Shown here one piece after another: positions 43,889-52,337 of a DNA stretch of 64,000 bases. Numbering within the stretch: position 1 is the first letter of the stretch; each line of letters starts with the position of its first letter. Source of the DNA: Thermanaerosceptrum fracticalcis (GTDB taxonomy: Bacteria; Bacillota; Peptococcia; DRI-13); the NCBI RefSeq assembly GCF_000746025.2, contig NZ_CP045798.1:2156501-2220500 (forward strand). Reading direction: 5' to 3'. The position numbers and the translations under genes are program-made. Under the pieces are notes generated by a model. That model saw only the letters and a list, made by a program, of their open reading frames with translations, did no database searches and was not told where the DNA came from.

Positions 43889-45198
43889 CAATCACTCTCC
43901 AAATAGAATTTCCGGGAAATCTGATACACCTTTCCCCTGCCTACGCCTTCCAACATAATCTGAAAATGGTCAGCCTGCTGGATACGCAGGGGAACAGTAA
44001 AACTTGACAACCCTTGGGCCGTATATGATTTGACAAGCTGAAAATCACCATTATTGATTTTCACATACACCGCCAAACTTGAACCGGATTCCAGGTCCAC
44101 CCTGAAAGCCAATTCACTGTATATTTTTTTTCCGCTGTAGTATTCATGGAAAACCTGGCTGTAAGCCTTCCAATGCACCTTTTCATTCCCGGAATTGAAT
44201 TTATAAAGCTTACCATCGGCACATAAAGCATAAAGGCTGCCGCCCATACGGGCAAACTGGATGACATTAAGGTTGTCCTCCAAGTGCCACATCTTCAAAA
44301 CAGGATCGAACACAAAAAGATAATATTCAGAACCATCATGCAAACTGAGATAATATTTTCTCCCGTCTGTCCCGGCCACACCGCTCACATAATCCTTGTT
44401 CAATTCCCGGGAAATCAAGAGAGGCTGGCCGCCAACATAAAGATTAACGCCGTTTCGCCATAAAGTGTATAAAGCCCCTTGCACCTCCTGCACGGCATCG
44501 TGTGACAAAGAGCCTTGTTTCAACACTTCCTGCACCTGAAAATTAGCCGGCTTGTCGCCATACAGCTCATGCAACACATCAGCTTTAAAAAATTCAACAT
44601 GATTATCGTAGGCGAATATCCCTGTAAACCTGCCCTCACTGGCCACATCAACCGCAAAAGAATCCGTTGTGGCTGTGCCAAGACTTGTCCAATTTTGGAA
44701 ATCACCAAGGGCCGAGGCGTAAATATGATTATCCTTACAGCCCCACACACGATTATTAAGAGTGGTAACGAAATTCATATCCGGGCAGCTTCCCTCAGCA
44801 GGATACGCCAGTCCGTTTCCGATATTGCCGAAAGTATTCGTTGACGGGTTGTAATACTTCTTATCGGGAAATATCAGCACTACCCCCTGAAAATCAACCA
44901 TACACTTTTTACTTGCAGTAACCGTCCCTTTAGTCACGCCGTCATACTTAAAATCCGTCCCATCCACATAAACAAGTTTGTCATTAATAGCAAATAGGGC
45001 TTTGGGATTCGTAAGAGTTGCCACCAGCTCTCTTGAGGGCCTCGGTGAAAGGCAAGGATATTCGTCAGAACAAAGATTCAGCATATCCGGCATTTCCCCA
45101 GGGGTTTTATTTTCGCTGGCATTATACCCCTTGAATATGATTATTTCGTCTTTTATGAACTTGTCGTACTTCGTAATGATCGGTAGCATGAGCTTCAC
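43888..45198 (-). CDS. Tail nozzle / packaged-DNA stabilisation-like protein
   Basis: A 436-residue beta-rich protein. It starts with a segment typical for podovirus nozzle proteins (FKGYNASENKTPGEMPDMLN followed by PCLSPRPSR), then repeats that look like propeller blades (VYVDGTDFKYDG, VWGCKDNHIYASALGDFQNW, RGKVYQISRKFY). It lies one base before the 235-residue protein and one after the adaptor gene. Assignment rests on pattern and position. Confidence 0.6.
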   Translation of the reverse strand: MKLMLPIITKYDKFIKDEIIIFKGYNASENKTPGEMPDMLNLCSDEYPCLSPRPSRELVATLTNPKALFAINDKLVYVDGTDFKYDGVTKGTVTASKKCMVDFQGVVLIFPDKKYYNPSTNTFGNIGNGLAYPAEGSCPDMNFVTTLNNRVWGCKDNHIYASALGDFQNWTSLGTATTDSFAVDVASEGRFTGIFAYDNHVEFFKADVLHELYGDKPANFQVQEVLKQGSLSHDAVQEVQGALYTLWRNGVNLYVGGQPLLISRELNKDYVSGVAGTDGRKYYLSLHDGSEYYLFVFDPVLKMWHLEDNLNVIQFARMGGSLYALCADGKLYKFNSGNEKVHWKAYSQVFHEYYSGKKIYSELAFRVDLESGSSLAVYVKINNGDFQLVKSYTAQGLSSFTVPLRIQQADHFQIMLEGVGRGKVYQISRKFYLESD

Positions 45199-45801
45199 CT
45201 ACCAATAATTTTTAACCAGGTTATTAGTCGATGTGTCCGGATACCGCTCCATAACCCAGGATTTTAATTTTATAAGCTCAGTATTATATCTCAAGGCATG
45301 ATTGTTGTAGTCATTGATTTGCTTCTGGTCATAAGCAATCTGTGCCATAAGGTAATATTTGAAAAGGTCGTATTGCCCATAATAATCGCCAAGAATTAAT
45401 TCGACATCGCCAACATTTGCCTGAGTAATTTCGGTCGGAGTATCATACCTATAAATCACAAGCCCGTCCGCAAGGTCAGAGCTTGGAGTAGGATAAAGAC
45501 AAATATTCCCGTCTATTTCGCAGTATGAATATAACTTATCCTGGTAGTTGTTTGGGCCGCGCTTATCATACCTGCGATTGCCGACAAAAAGGTCTTTAAT
45601 ATCATTGATTGTATAACCTGTTATAGAATAATCCGCTTGTCCAGCAACAATATCATACTTTTCTATGATTAGTACTTTGCCTTTGAGAATATCGTCAAAA
45701 AGATACCTTTGCAAATTGTTAAGTATGGTTATTTTTTCTTCTTCCGGCATAATATTTGGTAATTTTTCGTCCACTTTTTGAATGATATATAAGGCTTTCA
45801 A
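45199..45801 (-). CDS. Head-tail adaptor-like protein
   Basis: A 200-residue, mainly helical protein with a central beta segment (YSITGYTINDIKDLFVGNRR, then YCEIDGNICLYPTPSSDL). This matches the size and style of podovirus gp4/gp11-type adaptors that sit under the portal. It is immediately upstream of the nozzle-like gene. No direct motif proves it. Confidence 0.5.
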   Translation of the reverse strand: MKALYIIQKVDEKLPNIMPEEEKITILNNLQRYLFDDILKGKVLIIEKYDIVAGQADYSITGYTINDIKDLFVGNRRYDKRGPNNYQDKLYSYCEIDGNICLYPTPSSDLADGLVIYRYDTPTEITQANVGDVELILGDYYGQYDLFKYYLMAQIAYDQKQINDYNNHALRYNTELIKLKSWVMERYPDTSTNNLVKNYW

Positions 45802-45822
45802 AATATCACCACCTTATCAGGC

Positions 45823-45927
45823 TTATATTGCGCATTTTAATCCAACTATGCACCTGTGCCCGCCCCGATAAGCCCAGCTACGGCGAAAAAAAGCAATGCC
45901 GTACTGGGCAAGTTCAGGGCCGGGCAT
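45823..45927 (-). CDS. Possible 34-residue phage peptide
   Basis: ATG 45927 follows a very good ribosome site (AGGAGGTG). The frame gives MPGPELAQYGIAFFRRSWAY and 14 more residues. Another frame over the same bases encodes a glycine-rich hydrophobic stretch (ALLFFAVAGLIGAGTGA) without a start codon, so the real product is unsure. Confidence 0.35.
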   Translation of the reverse strand: MPGPELAQYGIAFFRRSWAYRGGHRCIVGLKCAI

Positions 45928-45939
45928 GGGCAACACCTC

Positions 45940-46176
45940 CTATTTCTGTATAGCAACAATTTCCAAATATTCTTCTTCGGTAAGCTGTTTTATTTCTCCA
46001 TTTGGGTCAAGTTTGTAGAACCAAAGCGGTCGGTCACCGTCTAGAATGCTTTGAGCGATTTCAGGGCTCACTTCCCTTATTATTGAACCCTCTTGCACCT
46101 GGTGCACTTCCTTTTCCGTTTCGTGTACAGCCAAGCATATGCCATTCGTTGCGTCAAATTCAACAAAATAAGCCAT
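45940..46176 (-). CDS. Small acidic phage protein, unknown
   Basis: A 78-residue soluble protein (MAYFVEFDATNGICLAVHET at the start, EEEYLEIVAIQK at the end), strong ribosome site GGAGGGGAG. It lies between the repeat fibre and the adaptor genes. No family is recognised. Confidence 0.65.
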   Translation of the reverse strand: MAYFVEFDATNGICLAVHETEKEVHQVQEGSIIREVSPEIAQSILDGDRPLWFYKLDPNGEIKQLTEEEYLEIVAIQK

Positions 46177-46188
46177 ATTCTCCCCTCC

Positions 46189-47508
46189 TTAAATGGCAGT
46201 GTAGATAGTGAAGGACACTTTGTGCCTAACATCCCCTGGATATGTGCCGCTAAGGTTACGGTAAACTGTAAAGTCTCCAATTGAAATATCATTCAGGTTC
46301 AAAGTGGTTGTAGTGCTGTAAGAAGCGTTAATGTCAGACCTATTCATAATCTGATAGTTTCCATTCACCGCCGTAATGGTCACGGTGCCAGCAGCGCCAG
46401 CATCACCAGCGGCCACATCATAAGCATAAAATTGGGTAATGTTAAGCAGGGAGTTTGCTGGTGCGGTATAGGTATTCGTACCATTTCCTGCGTACTCCAC
46501 ATGCGTTGTCGTTTTGGAAAACTTGGTAGTATCGTTGAGCGTCGATAGCTTGGATATAATGGCGCTTCTGGCTGTCGCAGAAGCAGCCATAGCGTTCCTT
46601 GCAGTTGACGATTTAAGAGCTATATTCATGGCCGTCGCCGAGGCAGCTACCGCATTCATGGCCGTCGCCGAGGCAGCTACCGCATTCATGGCCGTCGCCG
46701 AGGCAGCTACCGCATTCATGGCCGTCGCCGAGGCAGCTACCGCATTCATGGCCGTCGCCGAGGCAGCTACCGCATTCATGTCGGCGTAATCAGCCGGGTT
46801 GAGGCCAGCCTCACCGGCCACGAACTTACCTATCGCCATGTTGGAACCGGCCACGATGTTGAAGGCAGTGGAGCTATTACGGATAGCGTTTCTGGCCGTC
46901 GCCGAGGCAGCTACCGCATTCATGGCCGTCGCCGAGGCAGCTACCGCATTCATGGCCGTCGCCGAGGCAGCTACCGCATTCATGGCCGTCGCCGAGGCAG
47001 CTACCGCATTCATGTCGGCGTAATCAGCCGGGTTGAGGCCAGCCTCACCGGCCACGAACTTACCTATCGCCATGTTGGAACCGGCCACGATGTTGAAGGC
47101 AGTGGAGCTATTACGGATAGCGTTTCTGGCCGTCGCCGAGGCAGCTACCGCATTCATGGCCGTCGCCGAGGCAGCTACCGCATTCATGGCCGTAGCCGAG
47201 GCAGCTACCGCATTCATGGCCGTCGCCGAGGCAACTACCGCATTCATGGCCGTAGCCGAGGCAACTACCGCATTCATGGCCGTAGCCGAGGCAACTACCG
47301 CATTCATGGCCGTAGCCGAGGCAGCTACCGCATTCATGTCGGCTAAACTCTTAAATTCATCAAACGCTGGCCCTATTAGGTGACGTAATAGCTTACCAGT
47401 TTGCGAGTTAGCATCTGCGACAGCAAACGCGTCAACGATGTTGTTCCCTATTAGGCCAGCCACCAGGTTGCCAGCCAGGTCTCCTCCAAGCGGTACAAAT
47501 ATAGACAC
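46189..47508 (-). CDS. Decapeptide-repeat phage fibre protein
   Basis: A 439-residue protein. A short N-terminus (~57 residues) precedes three blocks of the decapeptide [10 protein letters not shown] (7, 4 and 5 copies with A/V variants), separated by two identical spacers that include [20 protein letters not shown]. The C-terminal ~115 residues are beta-rich ([18 protein letters not shown]) and could form a tip domain. Similar 10-residue repeats occur in phage fibres and probably form a regular trimeric shaft. GTG start after GGAGGTAG. Confidence 0.75.
   Translation of the reverse strand: MSIFVPLGGDLAGNLVAGLIGNNIVDAFAVADANSQTGKLLRHLIGPAFDEFKSLADMNAVAASATAMNAVVASATAMNAVVASATAMNAVVASATAMNAVAASATAMNAVAASATAMNAVAASATARNAIRNSSTAFNIVAGSNMAIGKFVAGEAGLNPADYADMNAVAASATAMNAVAASATAMNAVAASATAMNAVAASATARNAIRNSSTAFNIVAGSNMAIGKFVAGEAGLNPADYADMNAVAASATAMNAVAASATAMNAVAASATAMNAVAASATAMNAVAASATAMNIALKSSTARNAMAASATARSAIISKLSTLNDTTKFSKTTTHVEYAGNGTNTYTAPANSLLNITQFYAYDVAAGDAGAAGTVTITAVNGNYQIMNRSDINASYSTTTTLNLNDISIGDFTVYRNLSGTYPGDVRHKVSFTIYTAI
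46621..47340 (-). repeat. 30-bp coding repeats with 234-bp higher-order duplication
   Basis: The 30-bp unit GCCGTCGCCGAGGCAGCTAC+CGCATTCATG recurs at least 16 times with few substitutions. A larger unit, starting at ATGTCGGCGTAATCAGCCGG (46778 and 47012), repeats at a 234-bp distance. Near-identity at the DNA level indicates recent expansion and likely length instability. Confidence 0.93.
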
Positions 47509-47509
47509 G

Positions 47510-49006
47510 TTATACTACCTCCTCGTAGATAATACCCCATTCTCCGTTTTGAATGGCTAATCCCCAACGGTATACCTTCCCCGTACTGGGGTCGGGTGCC
47601 CTATGTGGCATATTATCTGCCAAATGTGCAGTAATGGTATCATCAATCTGCTTGACCGTTTTGGTGTTTCCCACTCCGGCCAGGGCATTTACAGCAGCGT
47701 CGGCATAATTTTGGGCAGCAGCTTGAGCTGCGTCTGCTTTGGTCTGAGCTCCGCTTTGCGTTTCCATTGCAGCCTTTTCAGCGGCAGTCAAATGCAGGTA
47801 GTCCCCGCTGTTCAGCCCAGATAAAGCATTATGCTCGCTTACGCCACCCTCTAAAAAGTAAGCCCAATATGTTGCATTGCTTGGGTCAATTCCCTGGCAA
47901 GCCTGCAGGCAATAATAAGCATCTCCTTGGTACGATACAACATCGCCAAAGGTATAATTCACCAATGGATCATATGCACCTCGCGGTGACAATGTGGCCC
48001 CCTTTTCCCCTTTTTGGGCTATAAGCTGCCAATATGTTGAATTAGTGGGGGCATTACCTGTAGTTTCTTGCTTGGCAATATATGAAGACCCGTAATAAGT
48101 GACAATGTTTCTTGGCTGGTATGTGGTTGACGGGTTATATTCTCCTTTTGTAACCAAATTTCCAATAGCTGCCTGACGTGCAGCTTCATTGGAAATACGT
48201 GTATTCTCGTTCGCAATCCTTGTGTTTTCGTTGCTAATCCTTGTATTCTCAGCAGTAACACGATCACTTTCAGCTGTGACTCTGTTGGCTTCGTTGGTTT
48301 CCCTTATGTTTTCGTTAGACACACGAGTATTTTCCGCGCTTACTCTTGCATTTTCGGCTGTAACTCTGCCGCTTTCCGCGGTGACGCGTCCGCTTTCTGC
48401 TGTCGCTCTGGCGCTCTCCGCAGACGCACGACTGCTTTCTGCCGATATCCTGGCCGCCTCGTTAGACTCCCTGGTATTTTCACTGGCAAGGCGGGCATTC
48501 TCGTTTGCTATCCTTGTATTTTCTGCGCTTACCCTTGCATTTTCCGCAGCCACACGTTGGCTTTCTGCTGTATTAAGATCGACCAGCAGCTGCTGCAAAA
48601 CAGGATATTCTTCCTGTGAAGGGACCGCCGAACCGTCATTCAGTTGTCCACGCACCTCAAAAGAAAACTGGGTAGATGTAATCCTGGCCGCGCCATTGTC
48701 GGAATATACCTCAACAGTGGCCCGGACAATACCGGGATAGGTCAAGCATTGCTGGTGAAGCACATAACTAATTTTTCCTGCCTTTGCATCCTCGATAGTT
48801 GCAGCGTCAACAACAGCATTCCCGTCAGCCTTTAGGCAAGTAAAGGTTATATTTGACGCGCCAGTCAAATCAAACGGCTGTCCGTCATGTGTAAGAGTAA
48901 TAATCAGCTTATTCCCCTGCACGTCCTGTTCGACAACGACAAAAACAGGGGACATTTCGCGGTTTTTCAAAGGTATTGTGAGATAGTACTGTTTTTGGAG
49001 CGGCAA
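47510..49006 (-). CDS. BppU-type receptor-binding / baseplate protein
   Basis: A 498-residue protein. Residues 1-120 resemble the BppU N-terminal domain (LIITLTHDGQPFDLTGASNI). About 150-285 is an uninterrupted seven-residue repeat of the type AENTRIS/NENTRIA, a long trimeric coiled coil. Two carbohydrate-binding-like modules follow (YNPSTTYQPRNIVTYYGSSY; YTFGDVVSYQGDAYYCLQ). An Ala-rich helix and a small C-terminal domain end it. Likely contacts the cell surface. TTG start, one base after the fibre gene in operon order. Confidence 0.75.
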   Translation of the reverse strand: MPLQKQYYLTIPLKNREMSPVFVVVEQDVQGNKLIITLTHDGQPFDLTGASNITFTCLKADGNAVVDAATIEDAKAGKISYVLHQQCLTYPGIVRATVEVYSDNGAARITSTQFSFEVRGQLNDGSAVPSQEEYPVLQQLLVDLNTAESQRVAAENARVSAENTRIANENARLASENTRESNEAARISAESSRASAESARATAESGRVTAESGRVTAENARVSAENTRVSNENIRETNEANRVTAESDRVTAENTRISNENTRIANENTRISNEAARQAAIGNLVTKGEYNPSTTYQPRNIVTYYGSSYIAKQETTGNAPTNSTYWQLIAQKGEKGATLSPRGAYDPLVNYTFGDVVSYQGDAYYCLQACQGIDPSNATYWAYFLEGGVSEHNALSGLNSGDYLHLTAAEKAAMETQSGAQTKADAAQAAAQNYADAAVNALAGVGNTKTVKQIDDTITAHLADNMPHRAPDPSTGKVYRWGLAIQNGEWGIIYEEVV

Positions 49007-49053
49007 AATAAATCACCTGCCTTTAAAAACAATTTTGAGTGACAATCTTTCGC

Positions 49054-49089
49054 AAAAAATAAGGCAAGGGTATCTAAAATATCCTTACC
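49054..49089 (-). terminator. Terminator between the capsid transcript and the BppU gene
   Basis: On the minus strand GGTAAGGATA pairs with TACCCTTGCC (49089-49080 with 49072-49063), followed by TTATTTTTT. Partial termination here would keep capsid mRNA above fibre mRNA. Confidence 0.7.
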
Positions 49090-49113
49090 ATGTTAAACTT
49101 CAAGCATATGCCA

Positions 49114-49530
49114 TTAGGACAAAACAGTTCTGTTTTCCTCGAATTTCTGCGTCAATTCCAGCTGAAAATTCGCTGCTTCGGCAAGCTGTCTTTCGGCCTG
49201 GTCTATGGCCAGATACACAAACCGCGGAATATATACCGTCTCGCCGCGCTTGATCAGCCATATTTTGCCGTTGACCTGGACTGAAATATCATCTTTGTAC
49301 TTTTTGCTGTCCTTGAAAGCCCTGAACGGCACCCTTTCATTCAGGTATGAAACAATCTCTTGCGGATCAGCGCCAGGTTTTTCATCGGGCGCTTTTTTGC
49401 TATGCACCACCTGGACAACAGGCGCGGCAGCCTTTTCTTTCAAAGCGGCCTCCAGCCTTTGATTAATAATGGCTTCAAGTTGGTCCTCGGTAATACTGAT
49501 TTTTTTCTCTTTGCTTTTTTCAGCGTCCAT
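49114..49530 (-). CDS. Phage structural protein of unknown type
   Basis: A 138-residue protein: a charged helical N-terminus (ITEDQLEAIINQRLEAALKE), an Ala/Pro/Lys linker, then a small domain with FKDSKKYKDDISVQVNGKIW and a helical end. It follows the capsid gene, where head-completion or decoration proteins are common. ATG 49530 is chosen after GGGAG. Confidence 0.55.
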   Translation of the reverse strand: MDAEKSKEKKISITEDQLEAIINQRLEAALKEKAAAPVVQVVHSKKAPDEKPGADPQEIVSYLNERVPFRAFKDSKKYKDDISVQVNGKIWLIKRGETVYIPRFVYLAIDQAERQLAEAANFQLELTQKFEENRTVLS

Positions 49531-49558
49531 AAATATCAACTCCCTTTATTGTAATAGG

Positions 49559-49594
49559 AATATGGGGGCAGAACATAAATCCCGCCCCCATATT
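49559..49594 (-). terminator. Strong hairpin after the capsid gene
   Basis: An 11-bp stem AATATGGGGGC/GCCCCCATATT without a following T-run. It could stabilise capsid mRNA or act as a weak terminator. Confidence 0.5.
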
Positions 49595-49598
49595 AAAT

Positions 49599-50903
49599 TT
49601 AGTTAGCGCCACTTTCAAATGGCGTACATACCTCGTTCCGAACCATATATTCCTGCACGAGTATTTCCGCTACTTTAGTAGCCTTCCAGCCGGAAGTTGC
49701 GCGCTGGTTGAGCGGGTCGGCAGTACCGGCAGAACCAAGCTGTTTAATGATGGTTTCTAGGCCGCCACCTTCTACCTCGGTTACGCCATAAGCATTTTTC
49801 CCGATGAAAAGCACTGAATATACATCGCGGCCTTTAGCGCCGGCTTCGCCAGGATAGATAATGTCACTGGCAGCAGGATCATGAGTAGGAGTTTCGCTGA
49901 TAGTAATAGTTGCACTTCCCGCGCTCCCGGCAACCGCACTGGCGACAGTATACAAATACCCGTCAACAATAATCTTCCTGCCAACCAAAGCTGCGGCATC
50001 GGTGGACGATAACGCCTCAGTAATAGTAATGACTTTAGAAGCATATGAAGATACAGTCAACGTCCTGGTGGTCGAGGTTAAATCAGCCGCATGGAATATC
50101 TTCGCCTCAGTCGTCTCCACGAAACGCACACCATGAATGCGGCCAATCTCTCCAGCGAAAATGTTTTCGGAACCGGCATATTCGTTGGCGCTCACCCACT
50201 CGTCATCTTTGGTAAGGCTGTATACCACATCGGGATGGACAATTGCCACGTAGTTTTTGCCATCCACCGGCTGAGCTTTCCCATTTTTCAGGGTCCGCAC
50301 TCCTAGGCGAACATTTTCCACTCCGAAATAATCATTTCCGGAGGCTTCCCCGCCTACAAGCAAGTAACGCGCCAAGCGGTTGCCCTGGCCGTAAATGACG
50401 TTGGTCCCGCCGTTAATAATGTCCCTGACGACAGTATCCAGGGTTTCTCCCGCTTGATTCCCCAAAAGCTCCGTAGCTTGCACTAGGTTGTCGTCAATGG
50501 CGGTCAACTCCAGCATATCGGAAATAGTGATATAGTCGCCAAACTGGCTAACCGTCGCTTCAACCGTGGTGACATTCAGGCTCTTGCCCTGGGGAGTAAC
50601 GCCCTCAGTCAAAGGAGTAAGAGCTTTGGGCAGCGGGCTGTACTTCCGAAACTCAATGGTTTTGCCCTTATTCTTCGGAATGGGCTTCTTCTGGCCAAAT
50701 TGATCATGGACCAGCTTCGGCTTTGCATTGTCGATCAGGTACATATCATAATAAGTTTTCATTTCCGGGGACAGGTCTTGCCCTGTGCCGGTCTGCGTGG
50801 TCGTGTTTACAGGTCCAGGGACCGTATCAAACAATCTCAGATTGGTAGTAAACAATTTGAACGGGCTGATAAAAAGCCCAGGAATACCGGCAAATTGATA
50901 CAT
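49599..50903 (-). CDS. Major capsid protein, N4-gp56 family
   Basis: A 434-residue HK97-fold capsid protein of the N4-gp56 type: KTYYDMYLIDNAKPKLVHDQ followed by FGQKKPIPKNKGKTIEFRKY, then LTEGVTPQGKSLNVTTVEAT and ISDMLELTAIDDNLVQATEL. ATG 50903 follows AAGGAGGGATT; the upstream in-frame extension is dropped. Residues 21-26 read NLRLFD, like the Prp cleavage motif of ribosomal protein L27, and the scaffold has a matching site. Cleavage would release a 25-26-residue leader. Confidence 0.9.
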   Translation of the reverse strand: MYQFAGIPGLFISPFKLFTTNLRLFDTVPGPVNTTTQTGTGQDLSPEMKTYYDMYLIDNAKPKLVHDQFGQKKPIPKNKGKTIEFRKYSPLPKALTPLTEGVTPQGKSLNVTTVEATVSQFGDYITISDMLELTAIDDNLVQATELLGNQAGETLDTVVRDIINGGTNVIYGQGNRLARYLLVGGEASGNDYFGVENVRLGVRTLKNGKAQPVDGKNYVAIVHPDVVYSLTKDDEWVSANEYAGSENIFAGEIGRIHGVRFVETTEAKIFHAADLTSTTRTLTVSSYASKVITITEALSSTDAAALVGRKIIVDGYLYTVASAVAGSAGSATITISETPTHDPAASDIIYPGEAGAKGRDVYSVLFIGKNAYGVTEVEGGGLETIIKQLGSAGTADPLNQRATSGWKATKVAEILVQEYMVRNEVCTPFESGAN

Positions 50904-50942
50904 ACAAAATCCCTCCTTGATTTTTTTGTTTGTCAAGAAGGG

Positions 50943-51980
50943 CTAAAATCTGATTTTTTCGCCCCTCTTGACACGTTCGGCGATTTCCCGCCTATCTTCA
51001 GCGGTAAGTTGTATAACAGAAGATTTGTGGATTACCCCGGAGGAAGGTTTTGCACCCACTTCCGGTGGCCGCATAGTTCCGGCCCTAATGGCTTCCAGCG
51101 TAGCACTTTCTGCCCTCTTAGCCGTTTCAGCCTGCGCTTTGCCAATCAATTCCTCATGAAAAGCGGCAAGATAAGCGGCTTCAACTTCAATTCCTGATTC
51201 AAGCAGTTTCAAAAATTTTGGACCATACTTCGGGTGTTCAGCGGCAGCCCGCAAGTCAAAATCAGGATATTTCCCAGGTTTTTCAGGAGTGCCGCGCATG
51301 ATGGCGGCTTCCTGCTGCCATTGGGCCACTTTTTGATTTATGGCTTCCATTTCTTTTTCAGCTCTAAGTTTCTTGTTCTCATTCTCAAGCTGTAGCTGTC
51401 GCTTGTATGCTTCCGGCGACATACCGGCCTGCTCGGCCAGGTCCGGCAATACCTCATCTTCCAGCTTGGCATTGAGATCGGCGATACTTTTTGCGCCGTA
51501 TCTCGTCATGAGCAGGTCAATAACAGGCTGCACCTCGTTCAAACGCGACTCTAAAATCTTAGTCTGCTTGAACCGCTCGTCGATAATCTTTTGAGTATGG
51601 GCGGCAAAAAGGTCTTTAAACTCGCCTCTTACCAGCTTATAGTACGTCTTTTCCTTTTCCTCCGGAGAAAGGTTGGCATACTGGCTGCCAATATCGGCAT
51701 CTTGCTTATCTTTTTGCCCTTCCTTTTGTTTTTGCCCAGGAGTGGTCTGGACAGAAGCTGGCACATTGGTATCGTCCACTTTGCCATAGATAACCTTGGG
51801 CTTGTCCGTACCTTTACCAGCTTTGGGCGCTGTACCTACTGTACTTTGGCCCGTACTCCCGTCAGTTGTGCCTGTGCTTGTCGCTGCCCCTGTACTAGCC
51901 GCCCCGGCAGCAGCCCCATCAAACAGGGTTAGGACCGTTGGCAGAAGGACATACTTTTGGGTTTTCTCACTCTTTAACAT
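50943..51980 (-). CDS. Capsid scaffolding protein
   Basis: A 345-residue highly charged protein. A hydrophobic N-terminus contains TVLTLFDG (residues 15-22), then comes a Gly/Ala/Thr-rich linker, a central helical region (EEKEKTYYKLVRGEFKDLFA), a long coiled coil (QLENENKKLRAEKEMEAINQ) and a basic C-terminus (AERVKRGEKIRF) that can bind capsid protein. Size, coil content and place just before the capsid gene identify it. The TLFD site suggests Prp-type processing. Confidence 0.8.
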   Translation of the reverse strand: MLKSEKTQKYVLLPTVLTLFDGAAAGAASTGAATSTGTTDGSTGQSTVGTAPKAGKGTDKPKVIYGKVDDTNVPASVQTTPGQKQKEGQKDKQDADIGSQYANLSPEEKEKTYYKLVRGEFKDLFAAHTQKIIDERFKQTKILESRLNEVQPVIDLLMTRYGAKSIADLNAKLEDEVLPDLAEQAGMSPEAYKRQLQLENENKKLRAEKEMEAINQKVAQWQQEAAIMRGTPEKPGKYPDFDLRAAAEHPKYGPKFLKLLESGIEVEAAYLAAFHEELIGKAQAETAKRAESATLEAIRAGTMRPPEVGAKPSSGVIHKSSVIQLTAEDRREIAERVKRGEKIRF

Positions 51981-52007
51981 AATACTTTCTCTCCTTTTTT
52001 AAAAAAT

Positions 52008-52107
52008 CGCCGTCTTTCCGGTGTGCCAGGGCCTAGCCCATATGAGAAAAGAGAGCATAGGAAAGCTAATTCCTGCTGCTCTCTTCAATTACATCGTCTT
52101 TCCGATG
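52008..52107 (-). promoter_or_regulatory. Multi-hairpin leader RNA before the scaffold gene
   Basis: In the 140-base gap before the scaffold gene the minus strand folds into CATCG-GAAAGA-CGATG (52107-52092), a long hairpin AAGAGAGCA/TGCTCTCTT with inner AGGAA/TTCCT (52085-52049), GGGC-TAG-GCCC near 52040-52030, and CCG-GAAAGA-CGG (52021-52010). The same six-base loop is shown on two different stems. The scaffold ribosome site follows after TTTTTTAAAAAAGGAG. A regulatory RNA or protein-binding leader is inferred. Confidence 0.55.
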
Positions 52108-52120
52108 AGTCAATGACTTA

Positions 52121-52285
52121 TTACTCATGTTTGCTGCAAACTACAGCTACTGTTCCAGAACCGCCTTTTCCGTTATGTAGCGGATATGTGTTTATAGCTT
52201 GCATAGCCTCTTCAAATCCTTTTTTGTCCGGGCATTCCTCAGCTCTTTTACAGTTATAACATGTGTTTACCATTAACCATGTCAT
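52121..52285 (-). CDS. Small cysteine-rich phage protein
   Basis: A 54-residue protein with CYNCKRAEEC and VVCSKHE, a likely zinc site. ATG 52285 follows AAAGGAG at good spacing. It lies between the Prp-like gene and the structured leader of the scaffold gene. Function unknown. Confidence 0.7.
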   Translation of the reverse strand: MTWLMVNTCYNCKRAEECPDKKGFEEAMQAINTYPLHNGKGGSGTVAVVCSKHE

Positions 52286-52306
52286 AACATTCGACTCCTT
52301 TCGACA

Positions 52307-52337
52307 ATTTTCAACCACATTATACCACATTTTCAAC
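52307..52337 (-). promoter_or_regulatory. Candidate phage promoter with direct-repeat operator
   Basis: Minus strand: GTTGAAAAT occurs twice, 22 bp apart (52337-52329 and 52315-52307), on both sides of an extended -10 box TGTGGTATAAT (TATAAT at 52324-52319). TTGTCGAA follows at 52308-52301. It would drive the small zinc protein, scaffold and capsid genes and lies partly in the end of the Prp-like gene. Confidence 0.5.

Noticed and set aside
46621-47340. CRISPR array, suggested by regularly spaced 30-bp repeats.
   Set aside because: The repeats are contiguous, without unique spacers, and are in frame inside a fibre gene; no cas genes are near.
46514-47383. Plus-strand open frames rich in [10 protein letters not shown].
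   Set aside because: They are antisense images of the decapeptide repeat; they have no ribosome site and lie opposite the operon.
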